A DNA stretch of 64,000 nt from Pleodorina starrii (GCA_030267565.1 BRXU01000008.1:992001-1056000), one strand, 5' to 3'; positions 11,256-22,173 are shown, numbered from the stretch's first letter. Notes: generated by a model from the sequence alone, not told the origin. Translations and numbers: made by a program.

Positions 11256-12530
11256 TTAGGCCGTGATCTCCACCGGGGCTGCGCACCGCATTCGCTCCTC
11301 AACGACCGCTAGGATGGGGTGCTGCGGCCCCACTCTGTCCCAGCCGTGCCGGGGGGTCTCCAGCGCCGCGAACGAGCGCAAGCGCGCCCAGAAGTCCGTC
11401 ACCGCGCGGGCGCGCGCCCGTTCCAGCGGCGAGGCTTCGGCTGCACCCCGCGCTGCTGCCGCTGCTGCCCCTACTGCTGCCGCCGCCGCTTCCCCCGCCG
11501 CCACCTCTCCGGCCCCTGCTTCCTGCGTCGGTGATTCACCCGCGGGGGCGTTCAGCGCGGGTCCCTCCTGCTGTGTTGCCCCTCCCTCCCGGGCGAAGAA
11601 GTCGGTGATGGCCCGCTGGCGCGGTCCCTGTCGCTGGGGCTGCTCTGGCTGGGGCTGCACCTGTTGCTGCTGCTGTTGCTGCTGCTGCCCCGTCGCTGCT
11701 GCGGCCCCATCCCGCCCCTGCCTTCGGGTTGCTGCTCGAAGGCAGCACCTTCCGACTTCCATGGCGGACAGCGCCGCTAGGGCGATCACGTCCCAGGGGG
11801 CCTGCTCACACCCAGGTGGCGCTTGGGCGAGCCAGAGTTGCTGCCGGGTGGTGGTGGCCCCCGCTGCTGCTTGGGGGGGTGGCAGGTGCCGGTCGATCTG
11901 CTCCCGAACGGCCCTCGCGACCGGGCATTCCCAGAAGTGGTGCAGTCGCGGGGAGCAGGGTCGGCCGGCATCGGCCTCCCCATAGGCCCCGCACCCGCAC
12001 GCCTCAATGGGCACCCGGACCAGGTGTGTGTTGCCAGGCAGGGGTACGCCGTCCACCGCTAGGCGCCACATAGTCTCCTTGTTGTCGTTCTCCCAGCGCA
12101 CTCCGGACCACAGGCGTGCCTGGGTTGCCCGGAAACGGCTGAGCTCGGCGGCGAGGTGGGGAGGCGCCTGGTTCTCCGGCGTGCTCAGGGCCTCCCGCAC
12201 AAACTTGGTGACCAAAGCCACTCGCCGCTCGCTGGCCGGCCCGTCCTGTAGTTGTGTCGCCTGGCTGACCGTCAGGCGGCGGAGCGGCACTGCGTCCGTT
12301 CCCCCGGGAAGGCGCCACCCCAGTCGCCCGACGATCATGGCCATCACCTGCGCGCAAACTGGCGGTGGCGGTGCCGGCGGTTGCTGTTGCTGCTGGAGTC
12401 CTTCCGCCTCCGCCTGCTGCCGCTGCTGCTGTAGCCTGGTCTCCACCACACCCGCTGTTGTGTATGAATAGAAAAGATGTTTAAGAGCTCGAAACCCTAA
12501 GAATTGTGTTAAAAATCCAACGTCGTACAC
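11256..12530 (-). CDS. Zinc-knuckle (zf-RVT-like) tail of non-LTR reverse transcriptase with PIP box
   Basis: Open frame of 424 residues. The core ETMWRLAVDGVPLPGNTH, then CGCGAYGEADAGRPC and LHHFWECPVARAVREQI, has the layout of the zinc-binding domain that follows reverse transcriptase in L1-type elements (Cys-x-Cys, a later Cys, HHFWECP). The N-terminal 55 residues begin in the AT-rich end of the element and become Gln-rich. After a poly-Gln stretch comes QRAITDFF (codons 11595-11618), an exact match to the PCNA-interacting consensus Qxx[ILM]xx[FY][FY]. A second related site, ARAVTDFW, lies near the C-terminus. No polymerase domain is present, so this is a captured fragment or a derived accessory protein. 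The initiator Met is the first in frame and is not otherwise supported. Confidence 0.55.
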   Translation of the reverse strand: MYDVGFLTQFLGFRALKHLFYSYTTAGVVETRLQQQRQQAEAEGLQQQQQPPAPPPPVCAQVMAMIVGRLGWRLPGGTDAVPLRRLTVSQATQLQDGPASERRVALVTKFVREALSTPENQAPPHLAAELSRFRATQARLWSGVRWENDNKETMWRLAVDGVPLPGNTHLVRVPIEACGCGAYGEADAGRPCSPRLHHFWECPVARAVREQIDRHLPPPQAAAGATTTRQQLWLAQAPPGCEQAPWDVIALAALSAMEVGRCCLRAATRRQGRDGAAAATGQQQQQQQQQVQPQPEQPQRQGPRQRAITDFFAREGGATQQEGPALNAPAGESPTQEAGAGEVAAGEAAAAAVGAAAAAARGAAEASPLERARARAVTDFWARLRSFAALETPRHGWDRVGPQHPILAVVEERMRCAAPVEITA

Positions 12531-12916
12531 GTGTACGGAAACCTTAATTTAAGGTTCTAGGGTTGGAGTGCCACGAACCTTAAATTAAGCCATTTTACTT
12601 AAAAGCTTAATTAAGATTACTTAATTACACTTCTCAAATCCCAATTAAGCTTAAGTTTACAACGCTAATCTAAATGCAATTCAACGGACGAATGGAGGGT
12701 CGGTGTGGGTGGAGGTCTCGCTTCGATCGTGTATGGGCGGGTGACCGGCTACGGGACGGCGTTGGCGGGGCGGTAGCCGGGTATCCCTTTGCGTGCGCAG
12801 ATGCCCTGAGGCTGCCCAGAGGCCGTCTGTGTTGCTGTTCCGTCCTGCATGGATGGTACCGCACTTTGTGACGGTGGACTGCTTGCTGGGCCCTTCGCCG
12901 GGCGCGTTCAGACGGC

Positions 12917-13213
12917 ATGTGTATACCGTTATGTCGCTCGTTTGAGCCGATGTTGAGCGGTGTCGACGATGGGGGCGTCTATGTGTTCAGCTGGCCGATG
13001 AGGCACCGTACGGATTTCCTAACGGCAGCCGACGGTTGGCGCTCGCCCGACCACAAGTCATATGGACATATGCGGCTGCCTCGTTGTACCGCGCTAAGAC
13101 GGATAAGGTGGGGGCGGAACGTTATTGGCCGCGTCCGAAAGAGGTCCAGCAGCGCACGTTGTCGTACGCGTGCTGCTTGGCCGTCCCCACACGTGTCGTC
13201 TCGCATAAGGTAG
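12917..13213 (+). CDS. Unassigned open frame, 98 residues
   Basis: ATG-initiated frame just right of the transposon. The first half has protein-like composition (GVDDGGVYVFSWPMRHRTDF, then LTAADGWRSPDHKSYGHM); the second half is Arg/Ser-rich and less convincing. It may be an exon or a decayed fragment and resembles no family I know. It could belong with the downstream open frame at 13262-13525, but no splice pair was verified. Confidence 0.25.
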   Translation: MCIPLCRSFEPMLSGVDDGGVYVFSWPMRHRTDFLTAADGWRSPDHKSYGHMRLPRCTALRRIRWGRNVIGRVRKRSSSARCRTRAAWPSPHVSSRIR

Positions 13214-13261
13214 GACGTGGCCCACTTCGAGAAGCCGAACATGCATGGACGGCCTACCTGA

Positions 13262-13525
13262 AGCGAGCGAGCGCAGAGACGCAGAGATGAGTGCCCTTTC
13301 GTATGGAACCGTGAAGCGGGAGACCCCTCTGGTTACATTGTATTACGGTGTGACGGCTTTTACACCAATTCCGACCTGGCAAAAGCTTACTTCGGGCGGG
13401 ACTGGCATGCTTGGACGGACAGGTTGGACGACGTACAGACTCCGGTTGAACTTGGTTTCGGTAATTCAGGCGCGTTAACCATTGCGGCGTCTATAATATC
13501 AGGCCTTATTTCAAATTGCATATAG
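13262..13525 (+). CDS. Unassigned ATG-less open frame, 87 residues, possible exon or relic
   Basis: Open between two stops with no ATG, so it would be missed by start-based gene finding. Its translation is unusually protein-like: PSGYIVLRCDGFYTNSDLAK, then YFGRDWHAWTDRLDDVQTPV and ELGFGNSGALTIAAS. Base composition is lower in GC than neighbouring intron DNA. It may be an exon of an unknown gene or a gene or transposon relic. Confidence 0.25.
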   Translation, partial: SERAQRRRDECPFVWNREAGDPSGYIVLRCDGFYTNSDLAKAYFGRDWHAWTDRLDDVQTPVELGFGNSGALTIAASIISGLISNCI

Positions 13526-13830
13526 ATTGCCCCGTCAATTCACCCTGCAGCATTTTGAAGCTCTTAAGGTTTAACGACTGCCCAATACGGTAGGCTCGAC
13601 TTTTGTTAAAAACGCTGCAATGCATTCAGTGGATACTATGCTATCAAGTTGATACAGTAGTTTCAAAAACTCTTTAGCGGCGACACAGCAGACGAGGCAT
13701 GGTGTCGAGGCACTGGCTCGCCTTGGTTGGGTTCGCCGCATCGCTGATCATAACAGGTTCGTGTTATTGCGGAGGAAGGTCTTGATGCAGTTTTCGTCCA
13801 TGACCGCTCGGTGGCCGCGCGGTTGCAGTT

Positions 13831-14169
13831 GACGGGAATTCGACTGAGGGTACGTCTACAAACGCTGTGCACAAAGTGCTCTTCGCCGGCGTGGCCATAT
13901 TTGGCGGTGGTCTCGCCATCACGCTGTTGCTGACATGCGTGGGGTGTGTCTTCGAGCGGCGTCAACCGCGACAAGTCCACGCCAAGCAAGCCAAGGACGA
14001 CCCCAAAGTGGGTGTTGTCGGGGATAGCGTTTGGAACACCGGCAACCAGGCCCCTTGGGTGAGCAAGCGGGTTGTGGAGCAACCAGGCGTTGCGGTATTG
14101 GCGCCGTGCACGGCAGGGTTCCGGAGCCTATGGCGGGGGCGTGGACGGGAAAGTCTCCCCGCTGTGTAG
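13831..14169 (+). CDS. Possible membrane-protein exon, unassigned
   Basis: Open frame without an ATG. A hydrophobic helix, VLFAGVAIFGGGLAITLLLT, is followed by CVGCVFERRQ and a basic tail (QPRQVHAKQAKDDPK). The order of polar segment, membrane helix and basic flank is what a single-pass protein would show. No family is recognised and splice sites were not established. Confidence 0.25.
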   Translation, partial: DGNSTEGTSTNAVHKVLFAGVAIFGGGLAITLLLTCVGCVFERRQPRQVHAKQAKDDPKVGVVGDSVWNTGNQAPWVSKRVVEQPGVAVLAPCTAGFRSLWRGRGRESLPAV

Positions 14170-16743
14170 CTGCTGACACTGCCAAGACTGACGCCGCGCC
14201 GGGACCGCGAAAATGGCGCTTTTCGCTGCATGGGAGTTGTGTTCCCTTTTGGGTTGACGGCTTGTGCTTGTTACCGTCGTGCTTGCCATGCGAGCTGGAA
14301 GCTCCACCCGAAACTCCCACCACCACCACCACCATCGGGCGCCATCATCACATCCTTGCCCCCCCCTGAGACATGCCCAGAGCCATCCCCTTCGTCCATT
14401 CATGGCCAAGGTGCCGAGGTGCCATTCTTGCTGCTGCTTGCAATCCGCAGGGCGAAGCGCAGCCGGCCCCCGGCGGGGCAGTGAAGCATCAAGGGAAGAT
14501 GGCCTGGGGGTAGTAGGAGCGGGGCGCTGGCCAGTGGCCTTGCACAACTCGCGTTGCACAACCTCCTGCGGGAGTTGGCTTCTTTGGCAGGGAGCTGCGA
14601 CCCAGTTGCGGTAGCGCAGCGCAGTGTGCTTGGGCCGCTTCCCAGGCAAGCAAGCGCTCTCACCCCCCCTGGAGAGGCGTCTCTCTCTCTCAAACCCCCC
14701 TTCCCATGTCTCACCCCCCATGTCCTGTGGGTTGAGAGAGGATTGAGGCAGCCCCGTCAGGCGGATCCGCTTACCCCGCGACGGGCCCTCGGGTATTCGT
14801 ACGGCAGCTGGCGAGGTCTATGGGACTCGGGGCGCGGGCCCTGGCAGACGCGCAAACGGCGGCGGGCGAAGGGCAAGAGGCTGTCGCTGTCGGTGTGTAT
14901 CTTATCTGCCGTGCTTACGCTACCCGTGTGAATTGAACGGCGATTTATGGAGGAGTGGAGCGGTGGATTGCGGCGGCAATCAACTCCTTGCAAACGCAAC
15001 TGATTATTTCCTCATAAGAAGTGACTGCGAATGGTTTGGCGGTGGCCCCATGAATTCGTCTTGCTGGGGAAATTGTTCCGGGTACCGGGAACGGTGGCTG
15101 TGACAAGAAGGGACTGTTGGAATGTTGGCGCACGGATTGCAATTGCATTCGAATGCATGTACATAATCGATGATGCCGGTGGTAGGGCATGCGCGGTGCG
15201 GTCGCGACCGGTGGTGGCGCAAACCGCTTTTGTCTTATACCCATGCATATACCCCTAATGCCACGGCTCGTGCGCGGGTACTTGGTACTTGAACCCCCTC
15301 ATCAGGGAACGTTTGACCGCCACTTTTGACTGACGTTGACCCGTCTGCCCTCCCATACGGATGGTAGCGCCACCTTGACAGGTATGCAATAAGCCCTGGC
15401 CATGCCGGCTCCTGTTTTGTGCCCTGTGCTTGCAAGCAGGCGTTACGAAGCACCCTAGAACTGCTGACACGGGGGGCTTTGTCTGCGGCATCGGTCCGCA
15501 CGCACTCGCGGTTAGGCGTGTTGCTCTTTTGTTGATGTTATTCGGAGTGGTAGTGACAGTTGACCGAATTGGCATGACCGGCTCGCGAATGGACGAGCGA
15601 GCTCGGTACGACCTGTTACCCAGAGCGGCATTCGGTGACATTCAAGTGGCGTTTGCAGTACTCTTATTTATGACGCATTCGCCAAAGCGGCGCCAAAGCA
15701 CCGCGAACGTTTACTGGAGAGGCCTGATGAGGTTTCGACACGTGCACCGTGTAGTTACTGGGGCACAAACGCTCACATCTGAGCCCTCCCTGTGGATGTG
15801 CTATAGATTAACCCAGCCTTTGCGCGATTGTTGCTGCGGGTTGTCGGTGGTGATTGGTGTGTTGCAGGAGGCGCGTGACAGGCGTACCGTGTGGATGGAC
15901 GCTGGCGGGACGTGCGGGTTGACTGACAACGGAAGGCCGTGTGGGTGCGGTACTAGGCGCCCGAGTGCTCTCCCCCCCACCCAAGTGATGGATCTCTTCT
16001 CACCGAAGAACCGAAGAAGGGAAATGGTACCCGGCATTTTACGCGGCTCAGGAGGTGCTTTCTGCCGGCTGCGGGCTGCGGCCTCACCGAGGACCTCAGG
16101 CGCCGATCACGTACGGCTGCACTGCGCTCTGCCATTGCTGCTGTCACCACCACGGCCCCAAACGCCGCTGTTTTCATAGGCGGGGTGGGGACCCTTTCCT
16201 CCCCTTGCCTGGGGCCACAAGCCTATGCTCGGTAGCAGACCTTACACGCAAGGGCCAGTTCCGTCCGAAAGCGTTGGTCCGACTGAATTCTCCCAAACGG
16301 ATATCCTGCCACCCGCCCCGCCCTCCCGCGCCAAAACCCCCGTCCCACCGGCCTCAAAACGCACCTTTCCCACAACCACAAACGCCTTCAATTGGCGATT
16401 ATCGGCGACAACACAACTATGCAAATAGAAGACGTCGTCCACAGACACACGTCTCGAGGGGCCTGCAGAAGACACAGCCCCACGTGCATCTCGGGGGACG
16501 GCCAAACCGTACAAACATCAACCCGCAAAAAAGGTCTCTCCCATCAGTGGGAGGCGGCTGCCACCCACCATGGCCGAGCAGTGCCGTACGCAATCTGGGT
16601 GCTCTCCAAACGAGTCAGCCCTGACGCTGTTAGGTCGTTATCGAGAGCCGCCGACGTTGACGTTTTGACGCCATGCGGCCACGCCTATCCCACACGCGCA
16701 TTGCCCGCCTTCCCAGCCCCCGGCATCTCAAGCGCCCTTCCCC

Positions 16744-18883
16744 TCACTTCTCGTGCATCTCGTGCGGCAGGCCGGTGCGCTGCTGGTAGCTCTTGATCAC
16801 ATTGGCCACCCCGGAGATACCTGTCGGGTTCGGGAAAAGAGGGGAAAGGGGTCAAGAGAATATCAGCGCAATGCAAGCACGTATTCGGCATTTCGGCTAC
16901 TCGCGCGCACCCCCACCCACCCGGCTACTACCGGTACTCGCCGAATCTGCTGCTCTTCCGCCAAGTCTAGTCCATCGCCCCCTCTTCTGAGCCACACGCA
17001 CGCACCCTCTTCACCACGTTCCCACGCGCGGCCAGCCCAACCGGAATGCCCGCGTGCGTGTGCCTCTTGTCCGGCCATCATCACTGACAGGTGACAGCCG
17101 GGGGCCGCACGAGCTGCACGTCATACCATGTGCCCAAGCTGAGCCCAACCCGTGAGCTCCACCCGCGCACCGGCCTCCTTCGCACCGCAGCCCCTCACGC
17201 CAGCACCCCGGAACTCAACCCAGCATCTCCTCTGAAACCCCCCGGAGGATGGGGGATGGGGAGGACGACTCCCGGCCCGGCGCCTCCGTCCTACCGCTGC
17301 GGTTTTGTTTTCATCTCCGCCACCCCAAACCTCCCCCAAATCTCGGCACAAACACACACTCCCCTCACCTCCCAGTGCGGACATGGCAACGGAGTAGGCA
17401 TCGCCGGTGGCGCGGGCGGCGGGCACTGCAGTGGCCAGCAGACCGATGGAGGTGATCGTACCGATGTCGTACCCCAGCTGCGGGTGGCCGGTCGCCAGCA
17501 GGCGGCTGCCGGAGTGCGGCGGGATGGGGTATGAGGGGCGGGGGGGGGGGGCGGGGGCGGAGAGTGGGTGAGGGAAGTGGGTGTTTGAGGTGTGCAAGTT
17601 GATTTGTGAGGAGGCGCGCGTTGGGTTGCGTTGCAGCAGTAGCGCCGCATGGCCCTCGCATCGCGCTGCCCGTCGCGCCCCGCCCCGCCTTGCTGTTTGT
17701 AAGCGCCGGGCCGCTCATCGAACCCGCGAGGTCTCGATGTAAACCGTACTGTAGATATAGACGACTTGTCGGTTGCGCCCCGCGGCCGAGTTTTGGCCAA
17801 CCTTGCGGGCCGAGCCAGGCGCGCCCACACGGGCTCAGGTAAGGCGTGAGAGGGCAGGGGCCTCCTCGCTGCGGAACCGAATGCTCGAATGCTGCAACCG
17901 GTTCGTTCGGTCGGCTTACCCGGCGAACAGGTAGGCCAGGGAGAAGCCGCCCGCCAGCGCCGCCACCCGCGGGTTCCTCATAGTGTTGTAAGCGTACAGG
18001 CCACCGCCGGCGCCTGAAGCAAAAGAGACAAGAGAGACAGGGGGGGTTGGGGAGGAGCTGGGTGGCTGGCGGCTGAGAGAGTGGCGGGGGGCACGGTGCG
18101 GTGCGGTGCACGCAGGGCGCGATGAGCGGGAGGAAGTGCAGCAGCGAAAACCCGAAACGGACGAAAGAGGAGGACTCTTTGGGCGACGCTTCGCGGCGTG
18201 CGGCCTCGAGTGATTTCGGAAGCAACGTGATTTCGGAAGCCGAAAATGGCCGTCAGCCGTCGGCGCGTTCTCGCTTCGCGCACCGCCGATACCGGTATTG
18301 GCGGCCCGAGGGTCTGTCTGATCGCATTCCGCTTGTTGCTCTCTTGTCTGCGCTTCGCACATTGCTCCACGCTCTACGCATCTACGCATCTGCGCCAAGA
18401 ACGTGCTTGCGAACGGACGCCGCGACTTCGTTCCGACTCGACTCGACTTTACCGACATTGCCCGCTCTTCCAAACCGCCAAAGGCTTTAGCGCACAGCAG
18501 CAGCTATGTCACTGAAACAAGTTTGCGCGTCACCAGACAGCATTCAGCCGCGACAATGTTAATGTTGAGCTGCCTTCCGGAAACAAATATACGAACCGGA
18601 GGAGCGCGGCGCGCGCCGGGTTCTCGCATTGGTGTCAGCCCTTCCTCCGTAAAGCCTAACGCCTAGGCTCTACACGTCGCAAGGAGCTGAGGCTGCCTCG
18701 TCAATGCGGGCGCCCCCACTTACATGCTCCCGACATGATGTAGTGCGGGTAGGGGTCGACGTGGCTGGAAAGCGTTGCCACTGGCGAGGCCGCCTGCTTG
18801 ATCGCGCTCTGATCGCGGGGAATCTCCATCTCGGTCCGGCCCTGCGACGGCGGCGGGGACTGCGACGTCTTGCTGCTCGACAT
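16744..18883 (-). CDS. TMEM14/FAX-like small multi-pass membrane protein
   Basis: Four exons join in phase: 18724-18883, 17920-18013, 17369-17505, 16744-16820, giving 155 residues. After a polar N-terminus of about 50 residues come Gly- and Ala-rich membrane helices: GAGGGLYAYN; NPRVAALAGGFSLAYLFAG; GYDIGTITSIGLLATAVPAA; and SVAMSALGGISGVANVIKSY. Small-residue-rich helices of this size match the TMEM14 family, which includes the plastid fatty-acid exporters (FAX) and mitochondrial TMEM14 proteins. The N-terminal extension could carry targeting information, but I cannot tell plastid from mitochondrion. The start is the only in-frame ATG near the 5' end. Confidence 0.65.
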
Positions 18884-20318
18884 TCTTGACCTGGTTTGGT
18901 TTGTCGGGCTAAGAAAGGCGGCGACGCGAGAGCAGGACTAACGGGCTTTGGGAGAAGGCCCGGTGCTGCTAATCCTGTGTTGTTTGTTGGGTAGGCTGGG
19001 CTGAACGAATGAGGTGTGGCATGGGAGGCGCGAGGTGTTATGAGGGAGGGGCTAATGGAAGCATCGGCACGGAAATGGCGGTTGTCCTTTGGGCGTGATG
19101 TCACCCCAACGTGTTCGACCCGCGGGTCACAATATTCAGCTCCTTTCCCGGAAAACAGACAGTTTGCAGCCCAACGTCAGAAGAGCCATCAGAGCTACAG
19201 GGGGCACACGTGCGCGCTGTTCCTGTGCGCTGCTATAATGGTGTTACCGTAAAAGTGCCGCATGATAATGCGCGCACACTGCGCAGAGATGGATGTCAGG
19301 TTTGTATTAATTGTTTGTAAAGCAATCGCAGCCGGAAACCTGAAGAAGACCGGGAGCGGGTGGCGCAGCTGTCTTGACTTTGGACGTCGGCAGCCCCGCA
19401 TTGCCGCCGCCCGCGCGTGAACTCCGCCTGCCCCTCAACGCGACCTGCCTATCCTCCACCTGGGAACGTCAGAAAGCACAGTTGCTTTCAGTACAGCTCC
19501 AGCGGCTATGCAATACCAGGGGGAGTTCGCAACACGTGCCGAATAATAGTGGTCCACAGTTTGTAATGCCAACACTACCCGACCTCCAGCTGGCAGTCCG
19601 GACCTCCAGAGCGCTGCGTCTGATTTTGCGCACGATGACCCGTTCAATTTTGATGACAATGACCAGAACTGGCCCATGAAACAGCCTTTGCTTTGGCAGG
19701 TGATGCGACATGACACAGGTGACGGCATCCTAGTTTGCGAACGCAAACAGGGCGAAAGCTAAGCAGCCCGCAATTCCCAAACCTCCAATTGCAAGGAAAC
19801 GGTGGAGCCAAGAGCTGGATCCGTGACCCAGGCCGACGGCAATCGAAGGGTATTGACGCGCCGCAAGGCGACCCGCAACGGTCCACGGGTCTGCGCCCCT
19901 CCTCACGAATCCGTTCGCTCTATTGACTTCCTCCTGACGGGGCACACCCGTATGCTGTAGGGGCACCTGTCCCAAAGCACCCTAGCCACAGCCCGCCGTC
20001 CCCCGGAGGCGCCAGTTTGGGCAAACCGCTGGCAAACGGCTGCGCGCCTCCCCGTGTGAAGCGCTCGAGGCGCTGGGGTCTCCCAGCTGCCGCCGCGAAG
20101 CCGCCGCCGATGCGTGTGGCTTTGCGGAGCTCCCTGCCCGCCCCGCCCCACGCCAATCCAACCCAACCCGCCGCAAACCGCGTGCATGGGGCGTAATAAA
20201 GATGAGACCACAGCCATGAGACGGAGGCGATGCTAGCAAAGGGATCCTGTAGCAAAGGGGCACCGCCGTAACGCTCTCAGAATTCCCAACCCGCCGTGGC
20301 CGCTGCCGCCAGGTCGTC
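18884..20318. other. Intergenic region, no gene recognised
   Basis: Lies between the start of the TMEM14-like gene and the stop of the coiled-coil gene, both on the minus strand. It should hold the promoter of the former and the 3' untranslated region of the latter. Short open frames on both strands show no convincing protein-like composition. Confidence 0.4.
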
Positions 20319-22173
20319 TTAATAGTCGTCCCGGCCGCCGATGCGCGTGTCGTCGTCCTCCAAGTAGTGGTTGCTTCCATTCTTGCGGCCCCGGCTGACC
20401 ATGATGTAGCTCTCCAGCTGCTGGCCCGCCTCACGCAGCTGCCGCCGCAAGATGTCCACCTCACGCTGCAGAATGGGGGGGAGGGCATTTGGGAAGGCAG
20501 GCGAAGTGAGGAATGTAGGGTTGTTCGTTGGGGTGGCACCAGCCACCAGGCGGGACGAAAGCTTGGGCGGCCGTAGAGGGGATCTGGGGATGGGAGGGCG
20601 CAGCGACGCGGTGCATTGGAGGACAAAGAGATCGCAGTGACGCCGCCTGTGCTACGCATCCTTGCGAGGACGCGTGTACAAGCGCGACACTCATTCGCCG
20701 TGCGCCGCTGGATTGAGGCTGCATCACAGCCTGGGTTCGTCCTTTCGCACCTGCTTAACAACCCACCAGACCAGGGGACCTCCCCTGCCCTCCACTCTGC
20801 CGGCCACCCCGTCCCGTCCCTGCCCCAGTCACCTTCATGAGCTCGTTCTGGCTGCGCGTCAGTCCCAGCTCCCCCTCCGTGGCCTCCAGCTGAGCGTGCG
20901 TCAGCGCCAGGTCGCGGCTGGCGGTGTTCAGCTGGGTGCGGGCGGCGCGCAACTCCGTCTCCGTCACCGAAAGGTCGGACCTGCGCTGAGCCGCACGCCG
21001 CCACCGCCCATCCGCCGTCGAGCCAGGGCCCCATGCGTGCGGATGCAACAGACAGGGAGTTGGAGGCGCTCAAAGCGGAGGGGTGTGTATCGACCCACGT
21101 GGGGGCGGGTTGTGGTAGGGAAGGGGGCAGTGTGGCGTTTCAGGGGTGCCGCGACAGAAAACATATCGAATGCATCCCACCCCCGAGCGCCATGATGGTC
21201 CAACGTCACAGCGCCATGGCAATTGCATGGAAAATCCCGTTGCTTAAAAACCTGCGCAGCCTCTGAAGGACCTGGCACCTCCTCGGCGGGCCGCTGGGGC
21301 ACCAGTTGCGTCGGTCAGCGGCCGCTAAGCGATCCAAATGCGTGAACGTGCGCGCGCGCGCGTGCGCGGCCCGCCCCGCAAGTCCCAATGCCCAGGCGAA
21401 CCCACATGCTCTGCTCCAGCTTCGCGGCGGCCTGCCGACACATGTCTCTGGCAGAGGCCAGCTCGCGCTGCGCATCAGCCACTTGCTGACCCAGCTCCGT
21501 AGCGCGAGCTTCCTATTGCAAGGCAAAATCGGTGCGGGGAAGGCGCATGAGGGGCCGGAAGAAGGACGAGACTGGGGCATCGGACAACTAACGGGAGACG
21601 GCCCTCCAATGAGTCCGGACAAGGAGTGGCACAAAGGGATCGCAGATGACCCGCGGCGCACCTGCTCAACCTTCCGCCTTGCCTCGTTTAGTGCTAGCGA
21701 GTGCCCCTGGGCGGTGAGCTGCTCCTGAGCGGACCGGAGCTGTCCTAGGGAACACGGGTCAGAAGGGGAGGACGGGGAGAAAGGGGTATATGGGTCGAGA
21801 GCTGTGCCGATGTGTGCCGATGTGTATCGGTAAACTGGCTGAGCGCTCCTGACGCCTACTGCATGCTTCCGATACCTATTGCATGCTTCCGACACCTACT
21901 GCATGCTTCCGATAGCTCCTGTTGCTGCCGTCGAAAGGCCTTAACGAGCCTGGCTGCGAGGCATCCAGCCCCGAGCAGCAAAAGCGCCCCAGGCGCGTGA
22001 CCCGCCCAGCGCAAGCGCCGCGCCGAAGATGGTCCTGACGCTCCGGTAGAAAGGACGACTTTTTCAACGGCCGGCAACGTGCTGCTGGAAGCCGGCACAA
22101 CTTCTAAGGTGACTTGGACTGGGGCTTCCTCGACAGCTGCCAGAACAAGAGCCTCGGTCATGTTTGACTCCAT
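20319..22173 (-). CDS. Membrane-anchored coiled-coil protein, unknown function
   Basis: Five phase-compatible exons: 21900-22173, 21662-21744, 21406-21512, 20833-20980, 20319-20465, giving 252 residues. An N-terminal segment of about 55 residues is followed by a hydrophobic helix, APGALLLLGAGCLAARLV, at about 60-77 with basic residues after it. From about residue 82 to 225 the protein is heptad-like and rich in Gln, Glu, Ala and Leu (RSAQEQLTAQG; LGQQVADAQRELASARD; TQLNTASRDLALTHAQLEAT; VDILRRQLREAGQQLES). The tail is acidic (YLEDDDTRIGGRDDY). This suggests a single-pass tether with a long cytosolic or stromal coil; no specific family is recognised. Start choice is uncertain: Met at 22173, or Met at 22161 four codons later. 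The first splice donor lies in a triplicated 20-bp repeat. Confidence 0.6.
21856..21917. repeat. 20-bp tandem triplication at a splice donor
   Basis: Three consecutive copies of TACTGCATGCTTCCGATACC with single-base changes. On the minus strand this covers the end of exon 1 of the coiled-coil gene. The copies nearest and furthest from exon 1 each offer a GCA|GTAGG donor; the middle copy reads ATAGG and has none. Confidence 0.75.

Larger units (their letters stand above)
9030..12676. mobile_element. Composite TIR transposon with hAT-like and retrotransposon-derived ORFs
   Basis: Both ends are sharply AT-rich and inverted. The left end from 9030 reads CATCTAAATTAGCGTTGT; the right end read inward from 12676 gives CATTTAGATTAGCGTTGT, 16 of 18 identical. 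Beyond that both ends carry about 120-150 bp of AATTAAG/TTAAGCTTAA-type subterminal repeats. The interior is GC-rich and encodes two minus-strand ORFs (9319-9981 and 11256-12530). Similarity may extend a little outside the stated ends (GGACCGTGGG against CGTCCGTTGA). I could not find a convincing target-site duplication, so exact termini are uncertain. hAT affinity rests only on the BED-like finger and downstream residues of the 9319-9981 ORF. Confidence 0.7.
12677..16743. other. Gene-poor interval with unassigned open frames
   Basis: About 4 kb without a recognisable family. Protein-like stretches are listed separately (12917-13213, 13262-13525, 13831-14169). A plus-strand frame at 15430-16179 (249 residues, TTG at its start) looks like a chance GC-rich ORF. 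The sequence at 16241 (TTACA on +, TGTAA on -) could be the polyadenylation signal of the TMEM14-like gene, whose 3' end faces this interval. Confidence 0.4.

Noticed and set aside
15430..16179. Plus-strand ORF of 249 residues
   Set aside because: Starts at TTG, has no recognisable domain or exon-like boundaries, and ends in Pro-rich shadow sequence.
21256..21310. Extra exon in the coiled-coil gene (LVPQRPAEEVPGPSEAAQ)
   Set aside because: The exons on either side (21406-21512 and 20833-20980) already join in phase, and the donor would be weak.
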